A DNA stretch of 64,000 nt from Diadophis punctatus similis (taxonomy: Eukaryota; Chordata; Lepidosauria; Squamata; Dipsadidae): NCBI GenBank assembly GCA_023053685.1, contig JALIGW010000001.1, positions 155,471,466 to 155,535,465 of the forward strand, given 5' to 3'. The translations under genes and the position numbers were made by a program. Positions 1-10,700 of the stretch are shown here, piece by piece. The stretch's first letter is position 1. The number at the start of each line of letters is the position of its first letter. The notes under the pieces are model-generated. The model was not told the DNA's origin. It ran no database searches and worked only from the letters and a program-made list of their open reading frames with translations.

Positions 1-739
1 AGTAGTCAATTTCTTGTCTGATTTGCTGCTAAACCAGCACTGCAGGATTGGTGCCGCATTGAAAAGAATGGGGCAGGTTTACAGCACACCTGTCAAGCTA
101 TAACCAAGCCAATCATAGCCCTCAATTGTGTCATTCAAGTCTCCTTCTCCGTGTGCCATGGATTGTCTGGATGAGAGGCCTTTCATTTTCCCAGGAAAAA
201 AATCATTAATTTCATGCCAAAACACTTTGGCCCACCTTCACTTTGCCTCAGCTGTGGGCTGCCTATAAGAGGAAGTTTTTCTGGCATGATCATGTCTTCA
301 GAATCAGTGAGTGGAACATTTTTTTTACCCACAGTAAACATCTGTATTGATGAGTCCTTAATCCAATTTAAACTTACAAAACTGTTGCCTCACTTCAATG
401 GATTAGTTATCCTTCACTAACTTTCCACATGTAGGAATAAAGAACAGGGTTATTCAATATGATTCAGATTATCCAGTCTTACAATATTTAGAGGGAGAAA
501 ATTGGAGTAGTAAACCCAGCTTGGGAATTATATGGCATTTTCCTTCTGCTATAAAGCCAATGTGATAGGCTGAATCAAAAATGGTCAGGAAATGCCTTCT
601 GGAAAAGACCTCGGTACTCCATTCCTCACTTGTAACAGCAGAAAATAGATTTCATGAAAAGTTACCAGATAGGAATTATCAAAGCACTATATCAAGCAGC
701 TTTCTATGTGTATTTCAATATGCAAGACCCACAAGTAAT
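1..739. other. PCSK2 terminal intron, left part
   Basis: This is AT-rich intronic sequence preceding the PCSK2 last exon. The short open frames have no family resemblance. I see no further PCSK2 exon and no clear repeat. Confidence 0.6.
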
Positions 740-1563
740 AAAAAAGGGCATGCTTTTTTTTATTCAAAAAGTTTTATTAGTACAAAGTACAAACATTTTT
801 CTCTTTTCCTCCCCCCCTCCCCCCTCTCACCCACCCACCCCCCTGACTTCCCAGAGAAAACGCAGGGCATAGTATTCAATAAAATAAATTTCAGTTATAC
901 TAATAAATTTTTAATTCCACATCTCTCTAATTCTTTAACTCCTTATTGCTCAAAACCTTTTAAGCATAATCTAAAAATCAAGCATATTGTTAATCAAACA
1001 TCATTTCAATATCTCAGGCTGGTAATTTGCTCCACTAATTATCTTTCCTTTATATAGAATTTATATAATCTTTAAAATATAATAATAATAAAAAAGGAAA
1101 AAAATAGAAGAAATCCATTTCATTCAGTTACAACCATCAACATCATTACCTCAATATTAAGTAAAATTTCCTTCTTCCAACAATACCTCTTCAGTATACA
1201 TAATAATTTAAAGTATTCTAACAAATTGTTAATTCCGATATTTCTATATTTCTTTAACCCCTTATGACTTAAAGATTTTTAAACATAATCTAAAAGTCAA
1301 ATACATTATTAATAACCCAACATTACAATATATCAAATTACTAATTTCACGGTGATTCTAAATCTTTAATTGCTTTAAGATATAATAATAAAAAGAAGAA
1401 GAAGGAAAAACAAAAAAGAAAAAGAAACACAACCATCAAAGTCATTTCCTCAATAGTCAATGAGTCTTCTTACTGCAAAGTATCAATTTTCATTCATCTC
1501 TCCATCTGTCCTATAACTCCCAAATTCTAATCATTCCTTCTTCTCGGAAAAAAGGGCATGCTT
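740..1563 (-). mobile_element. LINE (L1-like) 3' end with 16-bp target duplication
   Basis: The sequence AAAAAAGGGCATGCTT occurs at 740-755 and again at 1548-1563. Between them lies AT-rich DNA that begins with a run of T on the + strand, that is, a poly(A) tail on the - strand. A long target duplication plus poly(A) fits L1-type target-primed integration of a 5'-truncated copy. Only noncoding 3' sequence is present. The body holds two diverged copies of a unit of roughly 320 bases (about 911-1230 and 1231-1530) sharing TTTAA-CATAATCTAAAA and CAACCATCAA blocks. Confidence 0.65.
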
Positions 1564-2140
1564 AACTCCATCAAGGAACCCCCAATTATTACTTGGCTTG
1601 TCTTTGTTTATAAATAGTAAATGGGGCCATCTTTCAAAAAATCAGAAAATAGTTCTTCCTCCTCACCCAAAAACTGATGATAAAAATTAGGAAAGCTGTA
1701 GTCCTTGCATTGTATTAGTTGGAATATAGCAGAACCTGAGTGTCTTACTGTCCTTTCCAATAGATCTTCTTTCGCATTGGGCCATAATCTATGATGCTTT
1801 CCCTGGTCTTTTTCCTGGTGTTGGTAAAAACAAAAGCAGCAACAAATGAGCATCATTTCTGTCAATATATCTATTCCTTTCTAGTGACTAGGACAGTGAA
1901 AGCACACTATTATAGTCATCTCTGAAAGTCAGTTTTTCAGGATGTCTTCCAAGTCAAGTATCCCTGGAAGCAACACTATTATGCTTGTGAGACTACTCCT
2001 TCAAGGTAGGCCAGCTCAAGAAAAAGATAAGACACCACAAAGATTACAGGAATTCCATTTTATTGTGATATCTATAGAACAATAAAAGCTTGACAGGTTC
2101 TTTCTATTCCATTTTATACCAAATAAAATCAAGGCAGGGT
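1564..2140. other. PCSK2 intron between LINE and SINE
   Basis: Unique-looking intronic DNA with no supported gene or repeat. Confidence 0.55.
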
Positions 2141-2392
2141 TATTTTATTTTTTATTTTATTTTGTGAGATTTATATACCGCCTCACAGTGCAAGCACTCT
2201 CTAAGCAGTTTACACCAGTAAGCAATGTATTTTTATATTGCCCCCAACAATCTGGGTCCTCATTTTACCTACCTCGGAAGGATGGAAGGCTGAGTCAACC
2301 TTGAGCCGGTGAGATTTGAACCGCTGACCTGCGGACCACAGTCAGCTAAAGTGACATGCAGTACTGCCTCTAACCTCTAACCACCTCGGCTT
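2141..2392 (-). mobile_element. tRNA-derived SINE, AAAT-tail subfamily
   Basis: On the - strand the element starts with GCCGAGGTGG and has a B-box-like GGTTCAAATCTC. Its centre reads TAAAATGAGGACCCAGATTG and it ends GCGGTATATAAATCTCAC plus an A/T tail. Sister copies lie at 10336, 39563, 60283 and 61785. This is the common squamate tRNA-SINE type; the exact family name is not certain. Confidence 0.85.
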
Positions 2393-3165
2393 TTCTCAAA
2401 CCTTCTACTTTCCTAGGATTGAATTGTTAATTTCCTTCTTTAAGAGCTCATCCATTCTTTCATCAAGGAATTTTCACATTGCTTTACATTTCTACATGAT
2501 CTGAAGAGTGTATATCTCAAGGGTTCCTTATTTGGAGGAAGAAAGTTGGGCACATACTGAAGCATTCACTTTGCTTTCTAAACTGGATAAGAAACATAAT
2601 ATTCAAGCCATAATACAGCCAACATCAGGACCAGAAGTTCTTAGTCCAATAGCAGGAACTTTAATGACGGTCTTAGTTCTTATATGCAACAAGTTGTTCA
2701 TGACTAGTGTTCAAGGGAAACCAATAACTGAGCATGGTAAATAATATTCCAGTTTGAAACCAATTAAATCATTCATTAAATTTGTATCTGATTTATTCCA
2801 TCATATATTGATGGCTCCAGGTTACTTTTGGCACTCTGCATATGTAATCTGAATGCTGTTTCATTGACGCATTATTTTGTTTGCTCTGTGTTCTCAGGTC
2901 TTCAACTTAATGATAGTTCAATTGTTTTCTGATTTGATTTCATATGAAGTCAATGAAAGAATCAAATAATTAACTGGGGCAATTTATTAATTTACCATTC
3001 CATATATTGTATAGGAATTTACACATTATGATGTACATGTTTTATAAGGATTATAGAACATATTGGTTAGGTTTTATCTGGACAAATTTAAATATGATAG
3101 CTTACTGCCACATATTTACTGAAGGCAATCATGAGAAATGCTGGAAGTTGTAGTTCAGCTATATG
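2393..3165. other. PCSK2 intron, no feature seen
   Basis: AT-rich intronic sequence without a recognisable repeat. A short stretch near 3137 (GCTGGAAGTTGTAGTTCAGC) resembles the inner part of the MITE family seen whole at 10104 and 21300. Confidence 0.5.
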
Positions 3166-3292
3166 GAAGGGAAGGGAAAGGGAAGGGAAAAGGAAAGGGA
3201 AAGGGAAAGGGAAAGGGAAAGGAAAGGAAAGGAAAGGAAAGGAAAGGAAAGGAAAGGAAAGGAAAGAAGGAAAGGAAAGGAAAGGAAAGGAA
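3166..3292 (+). repeat. Purine microsatellite (GGGAAA/GGAAA)n
   Basis: About 125 bases of pure purine: GGGAAA units grade into GGAAA units. Long lysine/glycine-rich frames in this tract are low-complexity artefacts. Confidence 0.95.
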
Positions 3293-4390
3293 TCTTTGTA
3301 TTATTGTAAGCAGGGGGTTGAAAGTAAGGAGATTATGCTTCATCCAATTTGGACAAAAACAAAAATGGGTGCCCATTGAGAGATGGCTGAGATGTGAGTT
3401 TCTATGGTTAAGATCTGTTCATTTACTTAATGGCCATTATTGGTTCAGCCAATACTTTATTAAAGATAGTGACTGCCAACCAACAGAGGACATAGCAGCC
3501 TGGAAGCCAAAATTAGATGCCCATAGGAGAGGGTAGATGCTGAAGGGGAGGGAATGTGGTATAGCACTGTTGTAAAACAGAACAAAGATTGCTTATCCAT
3601 TTTACTAAACCTTCCTTATAAAATTAACCCATTCTTGGAGGCTAGCTCCACCCTACGAGAAAGGATGTATCAGGTGAGTACCAACGTCCCTTTTATATTT
3701 AATAAAACTTTTTTTAAAAAAAGAACAAAGATTTATTCTCTCTGAAGGATTTAAGATAGCTCAGGTAGAAAATAGCATATTTGAATCACAACTGGAAAAT
3801 ATAAGCACAGGATGCATTTGTATTGGGCTGGGAGTAAAAATAGGATGACAACATCCACTCTTGCATTCAGTGATATGACTATATTTGTAATGAGCCAAGC
3901 AGGAAGTTTGAATCTGCCCAAGATGCTCTTTGTAGAAATGCTGATTATAAACTTAAATAATAAATAGAACACTATAAACAAGTTATGACCTGAAAGGGAA
4001 GCACCTAATTTCATGATCTCATAAAGCCTCAAAAACGTGATTTTTTTTCAGTGGGCCTGGAGACCACAAATGGAGACAGAGCCAGTCAAGTGGCTGATTT
4101 GATTGTGTTGTTGATGCCAACAGGGATGGGGGTGGTTTTTGTTCTGAGTTTTATTATATGAGGCTTTTTTTTAAATGTTGTAAGCCACCAAGGAGTCACC
4201 TACTATATGTGTGAGTTTGGACAAGCTACATAAATTTGTATGTAAAAATAAATGACCTATTAATTATCTTGATTCAGACTTTTTATATTTTCATTCCAAG
4301 TCTTAATCTGCACTTTTGGATTGATGGGTACTAAGGAAAACATGGTATTCAGCATTGCTTTTTTTTGCTTTTTTTTTTTGCAAATCCTAG
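3293..4390. other. PCSK2 intron adjoining the last exon
   Basis: Intronic DNA that ends in a strong poly-T tract and the AG acceptor at 4389-4390. No repeat is recognised. Confidence 0.6.
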
Positions 4391-4877
4391 GAAAATACCA
4401 TCTGGTGGCAAGCTGGTTCTGACCCTTTCAACAGATGCTTGCGAGGGGAAAGATAACTTTGTCCGTTACCTTGAACATGTTCAAGCAGTTATCACAGTGA
4501 ACTCTACGAGAAGAGGCGATTTGAATATCAACATGACCTCACCAATGGGGACAAAATCCATCTTGCTGAGTCGGCGGCCGAGGGATGATGATTCCAAAGT
4601 AGGCTTTGACAAGTGGCCTTTCATGACTACACATTCTTGGGGAGAAGACCCCAGAGGTACTTGGGTTCTCGAAGTTGGGTTTGTTGGGATCTTGCCCCAA
4701 AAGGGAGTCCTGAAAGAATGGACATTAATGCTACATGGAACTCAAAGTGCACCCTACATAGACCAAATAGTGAAAGATTACCAGTCTAAACTGGCCATGT
4801 CCAAGAAGGAGGAGTTGGAAGAAGAATTAGATGAAGCAGTAGAGAGAAGTCTCAAAAGTATATTAAACAAGAATTAG
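4391..4877 (+). CDS. PCSK2: PCSK2 terminal coding exon (prohormone convertase 2)
   Basis: This exon encodes the last 161 residues of prohormone convertase 2, the subtilisin-like serine endoprotease that cleaves prohormones after dibasic sites in regulated secretory granules. A T-rich tract ending in CAAATCCTAG precedes it, so the exon opens at 4391 with the last base of a split codon and then reads KIPSGGKLVLTL. It carries the end of the P (homo B) domain, including the RRGDL motif after VNST, two N-glycosylation sequons (NST, NMT), and the block SKVGFDKWPFMTTHSWGEDP. The acidic amphipathic tail (EELEEELDEAVERSLKSILN, then KN and a TAG stop) is the granule-sorting helix known for this family. 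Near-identity to mammalian PC2 makes the identification secure. The catalytic domain lies in exons left of the window. No frameshift or premature stop is seen. Confidence 0.97.
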
Positions 4878-5300
4878 CACTGCTTTGCATGCCAAATGGC
4901 TAGATTTCCCCTTTGTCCTTTCCTGTATGTCCCCATTAGGCATATAACATTCATTGTCTCTCGATCACTATCCGACCTTTTCATTCTACAATGGTACATT
5001 GTCTAATTTAACTAAGTGGAAATTTCTGAATTCTGAGCCTCAAATATATGATTACAAACCGATTACTTTGCAAGAGTGTATGGCTGTAACTATTTTCATT
5101 TGAAGACAAATTGTTTATTTTGTTTTGCTACATTTGACCTCATGCAACACGAAACAACCAACTGGCAACATTTCTTTATATATATTTTATAGCAGATACA
5201 TAATTTACAATTTTATTTTAAATTTTGGAAGATGTAGACTTGCTGAAATATTGCCAGTTATTAAAAAAAGGGAAATAAATATCAAAATTTGGGGTTCTAA
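4878..5300 (+). other. PCSK2: PCSK2 3' UTR (right limit inferred)
   Basis: Noncoding, AT-rich sequence follows the PCSK2 stop directly. It has no open frame of note and no repeat that I recognise. The right limit is set by the first AATAAA, about 400 bases past the stop; a second AATAAA at 5836-5841 could extend it. Confidence 0.55.
5274..5279 (+). terminator. Candidate PCSK2 polyadenylation signal (AATAAA)
   Basis: This is a canonical AATAAA hexamer about 400 bases past the PCSK2 stop, with T-rich sequence within about 40 bases downstream. Another AATAAA lies at 5836-5841. Transcript 3' ends cannot be seen from the sequence. Confidence 0.4.
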
Positions 5301-8300
5301 ATTATATTTTATTTATGTTTCCATGAATTCCTTTGAAATTAAACAAAAATAGCTGCAAAATCTTACATCATTCTTCTGCTGAAAATTTTCCTCATTGCTG
5401 GCTGCTATTGGCCTTTGAAAAGTCTATATTCACTAACCAATATCTTCACCAGCATTTAGCAGTAAGAGAGAGATCTTTTTTTGGCAGGAAACTGGTGCAA
5501 CTGTTTAATTTATTTATTTATTAAATTTGTTCGCTGCCACAAGGCAACGGTTTATGTAGTTTTTTCTCTTTAAAAAAACCCTTCTCTTCCCCAAAACTGA
5601 ACAAAACTTTAAGCACAGTTTTTTTTAAAAAAAAGTCTAAAATACAGTTTGGTCCTAAGATCAGTTCAAGCACATTCCCAAAGCCAATAAAATAAGAATC
5701 ATAGCTTGTCAATAGTTCTAGAATACCGACTCTATTATGCATTATCACAAACTGCAAGACTATAGTATCCTTGAACTAAGCCCATTGAATTCAGTGGAAG
5801 TTAATTTTGGTTATATAAGAAGGAAATTGTCCTGAAATAAATAGATGAAGTTTATGGGCAAGCTAGTTTTCTGAGCTGTAATGTTTACCCAGGTTCATAC
5901 CCACAGCTTCAAGCTATCCCTAGGCTGCAAAAAGTCATCAATCAGTATCAGATGTGGAAGTATTGATATCAGTAGTAAGCACCTCCCTTTGCTTTATTAT
6001 AGTTCTTTTGGCAGACCAATCTGTACAAATAATTCCCAGTTTATGTAGCATACTTTGACAACTGAATTTGTTGCTTGTTAAATAATTTCCTAAAGAGCAG
6101 GGAGATATGTACTCTTTGGAAGATACATCTAAATAAAATACTATGTAGAGTTTCTGCTATATTCATAATCCGCACATGAGCTATAGTGTAGCTGTTCTTC
6201 TGAGATCTTGAGTTCCGAGCTAGAAATGATAATTGTGCCCATGGCTGCCTGCTCATAGTCCTGCTTAGATTACTTTTCTAATGCCCTCATGTGAACAGAT
6301 ATAATATTAAAAGATGGATCAGGCAAAGCTAATCTTTGATCCCAGTTTGCCAAATCATGGATTAGGAAAACAGTGCAGTGACAGTGATAGTGACTATGGT
6401 GGGATCCCCACTAGTGATGTGAAGCATCTTCTAGTGACCTATTGCTACCGATGAAGCAAAATATACCCTCTCCTTATTATTGTTATTTCAGCACAAACTA
6501 TAGTTGGGTAACATTAAAAGGTGTTCTGTGTGTCTTTGAGGATCCAACCTTTCGCTTTTCAAAGGCAAAGAATGATTATGTTGATTGGAGAGAGAAATAA
6601 GCTTCTTTACCAATACCTCATGCCCACTTCTTATCTCTTCTCGTCTCTGTCCTCCCACCTAAAAGAACTTTGACCTTAAACACCAACCTTCTGTTTATGA
6701 TCATGAAAGTTGCCCTGGTGGATTCCACAGGAATGAGACCCATTTTACATCAAGCACATGAAATGGACATGCATAGTAACCTGCCTGGCAAAATTATTGA
6801 CTCAAAATCCTGAGGAGAAAATACTCACAAATCAATGAATGTTCATCTTTCTCCTCACTCCTCACTAATATTCTCACAGTGAGGAGAAATGATGGGAAGG
6901 ACTGTTTAATTATTATTTTTTTGCAAAATTTGGGGAAGTGGGGGAACGTTGCTGAAGCTCTTCTGTTCCATAGAAATTCCAGAGTGCAGAAATCAGAATG
7001 GTGTCCAAAATTCAGTGTAAAGAGAGTTTGATGCCGAGGAGGTACCATTAGCTATTCCTTGCCTGCATTCAGATTGGATTATAACGCACCATAATGTCAC
7101 TTGGACACTTCTGAGAATCTACATTCAGTACAGATACTGTATTACAAGAGATTGGATGGGGAAAGATTTCTTATGTGAGAATTTGGACTGTGTGAAATGA
7201 GAGCAGAAGCAAGCACAATTTGGTGCTCACATTAATGGCTTCAAAACCCAGCAAGTAATGTTTTTTTACCATTTCCTTGATGCTTTCATACTGGGCTTTG
7301 GATTCTTAGCAGCATCCCAATTTTTTGCTTCTACTAGCACTCTGCATGCAAATAATGACGCTAATGAAATGTGGAATAATTAGTGTCTAATTCTCAATGC
7401 AAAATGCATTAGGGCACACATAATTTGTGCAGTGTTTCATACAAATTTATGGGCTGCAATAATGTTTGAACTGTCTCTCACACTTCTTTGTGTTTCTCCA
7501 GTTTTTAATATGTGGTATTTGCAAAGATAAAACCTCAAGCATTTCTATTACAAACCTGGCTATTCAGAAGTAAATTTTGGAAATTTATGAATCAAAGACA
7601 TGGTTAATGAAGCCTCAGAACTAGAATAGTCTAGAAATATATATGTAGATCTATCCCTTGATCTCCCAGATACAGGAATCGGTGAACAATAAGAACACCA
7701 ATACTTCTGATTAAAAACCATCATCAATCCAATCATTCAAAAAAGAAAAAAAAGAAAAAGGGAATAAAAGCCATACAATTTAAAAACCGAATATAATAAG
7801 TAATAATATAGAACTAAAATGGTTAGTGGTACAAAACTAAAGCAAGCAGTGAACCAATCTCATTTCTCTTGAGAATGAGTTCAGCAGCTAGAGTTTTGCA
7901 ACTAAAATACCTTTCTTTTTTCTACTCACTTATTAGCGTCTCAGGTGGACCAAAAAAACAGAGTTTGTAGACCAAAACCAGCAGGGCTTATAACAAGTAC
8001 TACAAAAACTCTCCAATACATACAATAGGTGTAGAAACCACTTTTTTTTACCATCTTAAGTTCAAAAACATTTCATTGGCAATTCTCTTTTGAGTATGTA
8101 ATAATAATATCAAAAAATGAACTAAGGCATGAAACGTCCAGATGTTCATTCTTCAAAGAAAAGAAACACTAGTTTATTGCTAAAACTGGGCACAGATTGT
8201 CCTGGCCCTTTTGTCTCTTGATTCTGCAAGAGCAACTCGGGAGACCCCAGGTTTAAGTACAGTACCTTATATTTTTGAAATAATGTCAATCCATAAAATA

Positions 8301-10103
8301 TTGTATTCTCAATTCCAGATTAGTTTATTGGTTGATCAATATCTCTGACTTTCCATCCTCCAGCAACATTTAGGATCTTCATGGAATCCTAAAAAGAATT
8401 TAGCTATTTCTTATTACACGTCTCTGGTACAATTCCAACTTTTTTTAATTAGGATATTTATGCAGGATATTACTTAAAATTTAGTTTGAAAATTGAAGAC
8501 TTTGGCTAGACAAAATTGAGCTCTTTGAGGGTTAACTCATTTTCTCTCTTAAGGAAATGGATACTTAAATATTTCTCAACAACTCCATACAACCTGAAAG
8601 TGTGTAATTTTGTCAGGGACAAGATCACATGGCTCCATTATTTCATTTTTTTGTACTAAATCATTCCTTGATTAACTACATCAACTGTATCATTCCATCA
8701 CCTTTTGTTTTTCTGCCTTTCAGCTCAGAAGGCCAATGGGAGCCTTCTGAAGGAAAAACTATAGTTTCTTCAATAAAAACAATGTTATATAACGCCCTGA
8801 ATAGAAAGGTAAAAAGTATAAGACAAACAAATTAGAATAAATTGGGTTTACGGCAACTAATACCCAATACTTCTTTTGTACAGAGATGAGATAGAGAAAT
8901 AAAAGCGATAGAGACAGAAACAACTGATACTGCAGAACTTCTTTGATTTAGCCTCTGAAATCTCAAGTAAGAAGAATTTCAAATTTCAGCTCTGAGAAAG
9001 CTTTGCTGTTTGACACTTTCAGTCCCCATCTTCTTTCTTAACTTAACATTGTGCTACATTGACAGCATTCACTGCCAATGTAATTTTTCTTTATTTCCTG
9101 CTGAATTTGAAAAATTTCAAAAATTCGTCTTGCCTTGTGGAGTTTTATTTATTTATAAGACAAACAATTTATTCTAATTTGTTTGCCTTATACTTTTTAC
9201 CTTGGAGGTTCATGCAGGTACCAGGTTGCCTCCCTCTGAGGTGGAAAATGTTGAGCTGTCTCAAAATGGTGCCTGTGAGCTTTCCAAAGTTGTCTCCCTA
9301 ATCAGACCTAGAAAATCTGCTGAATTTCAACAAGTAATCTGGAGTAGAGGGGATTTATGTTATATATACAACTATTATAGCACAACACACACAACCCTTT
9401 GCATCTATTTATTCTAGTAATAGAGTTCATTGCAAGAGCCTTCTCTGTAAGATGTTAATTATTAGTTTCTTACAAAACAGAAGATAAAACTAAGGTTAAA
9501 GTGCTTGCCAGATGGCTGACGAGACACGGGGGGCCAATTAATGGGCAGATGATTAAAAAAAAAGCAAGTGGAAACTTCTACTGGAATATCTGGAAGTGCT
9601 TTTCATGCCTCAAGATCATGGCATGTGCAGCTGTCATATGTAGGGAATAATGCTCAAAATGCTTCCCTTGCCATCTTGAGATTTTATTGCAGAGCCAGGG
9701 GCTCTGTATCTAGATCCCTTCGGTGTTAACAGTTCCTAATGCCAAAGTTTTATGTACCTTGGGGGTATGGACTGCAGACTCATGAGTATCTTGACTTTCC
9801 CTATGGGAAGCCACAGGTTATCCAAAATAATTAGTTTTGTTTTGTTTTGTTTTTTGCTGCTCCAAAACGTGACTCTTGGCTTGGAAGCAGAAAAGACACA
9901 TTCTGTTATTTGACTCTTTTTGCCAGGAAATTTAGCCACACTTGACTTTGCTTGATTCTTTCTGCTCCGCCTGATCGGTTCATGTCATGGGTAAATTGTT
10001 AGAACCTCTGGGATTTAGCAATAAAGGGACATTAAAACATTTTGGATTTTGGATGTAGATTGTGGGAGAGGTTGGGAGCACCAGGCTAATCAGTCATTTA
10101 AAG
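5301..10103. other. PCSK2-BFSP1 intergenic, nearly repeat-free
   Basis: About 4.8 kb with almost none of the MITEs and SINEs that fill the rest of the window. Small AT-rich tracts occur (for example TTTATTTATTTATTAAATTTG near 5510, a LINE-tail remnant). The TAAT-rich piece with an ATGCAAAT octamer near 7340-7470 could be a conserved noncoding element. No gene is supported. Confidence 0.5.
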
Positions 10104-10238
10104 CAGTGTTCCTCAGACTTGGCAACTTTAAAATATGTGGATTTCAGCTCCCAGAATTCCTCAGTCAGCATGTCTGGCTGGGGAATTTTGGGAGTCGAAG
10201 TCGACATATCTTAAAGTTGCTAAGGTTGAAAAACACTA
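10104..10238. mobile_element. hAT MITE with 8-bp target duplication ATTTAAAG
   Basis: The ends are inverted: CAGTGTTCCTCAGACTTGGC and, reading in from the other side, AGTGTTTTTCAACCTTAGC. ATTTAAAG flanks it at 10096-10103 and 10239-10246. The 135-bp length, TIR and 8-bp duplication fit a nonautonomous hAT element. It is the same family as 21300-21434. Confidence 0.88.
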
Positions 10239-10335
10239 ATTTAAAGCATTTTAAAAATCTGGTTTCCTATTGGGCTCTAGCTTCTAAACTTTACTCCTTG
10301 TGCTCTCTGAGCTTGGGTGTTTTCTTTATTCATTA

Positions 10336-10567
10336 GTGATATTTATATACCGCCTCACAGTGCAAGCACTCTCTAAGCAGTTTACACCAGTAAGCAATGT
10401 ATATTTATATTGCCCCCAACAATCTGGGTCCTCATTTTACCTACCTCGGAAGGATGGAAGGCTGAGTCAACCCTGAGCTGGTGAGATTTGAACCGCTGAC
10501 CTGCGGATCACAGTCAGCTAAAGTGGCCTGCAGTACCTGCCTCTAACCGCTGCGCCACCTCGGCTCT
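10336..10567 (-). mobile_element. tRNA-derived SINE, AAAT-tail subfamily
   Basis: Nearly full-length copy in - orientation with the same head, B-box and GCGGTATATAAAT end as the copy at 2141. Its tail is short. A foldback repeat fragment adjoins its head. Confidence 0.87.
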
Positions 10568-10569
10568 TA

Positions 10570-10700
10570 TATTCTTGCAGATATTTCATTACCCAAACTA
10601 CATCATCAGTGCTAGGAGCACTACTAGTTTGGGTAAAGAGCTATCCACAAGAAAGCAACCAATCTCAGCGAGCACCAAGGACTCCTCATTTCAACCTCAA
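10570..10700. repeat. Foldback repeat family A, diverged copy
   Basis: TTCTTGCAGATATTTCATTA with ACCCAAACTA is followed by a partial inverted copy (TAGTTTGGGTAA) and AGAAAGCAACCAATCTCAGC. It matches the full palindrome at 63615-63761 in order and sequence. Confidence 0.65.

Noticed and set aside
581..1057. 158-codon + strand frame
   Set aside because: It spans the edge of the L1-like insertion and its reversed poly(A) tail; composition is noncoding.
3131..3536. Lysine/glycine-rich open frames on both strands
   Set aside because: They are translations of a GGAAA microsatellite.
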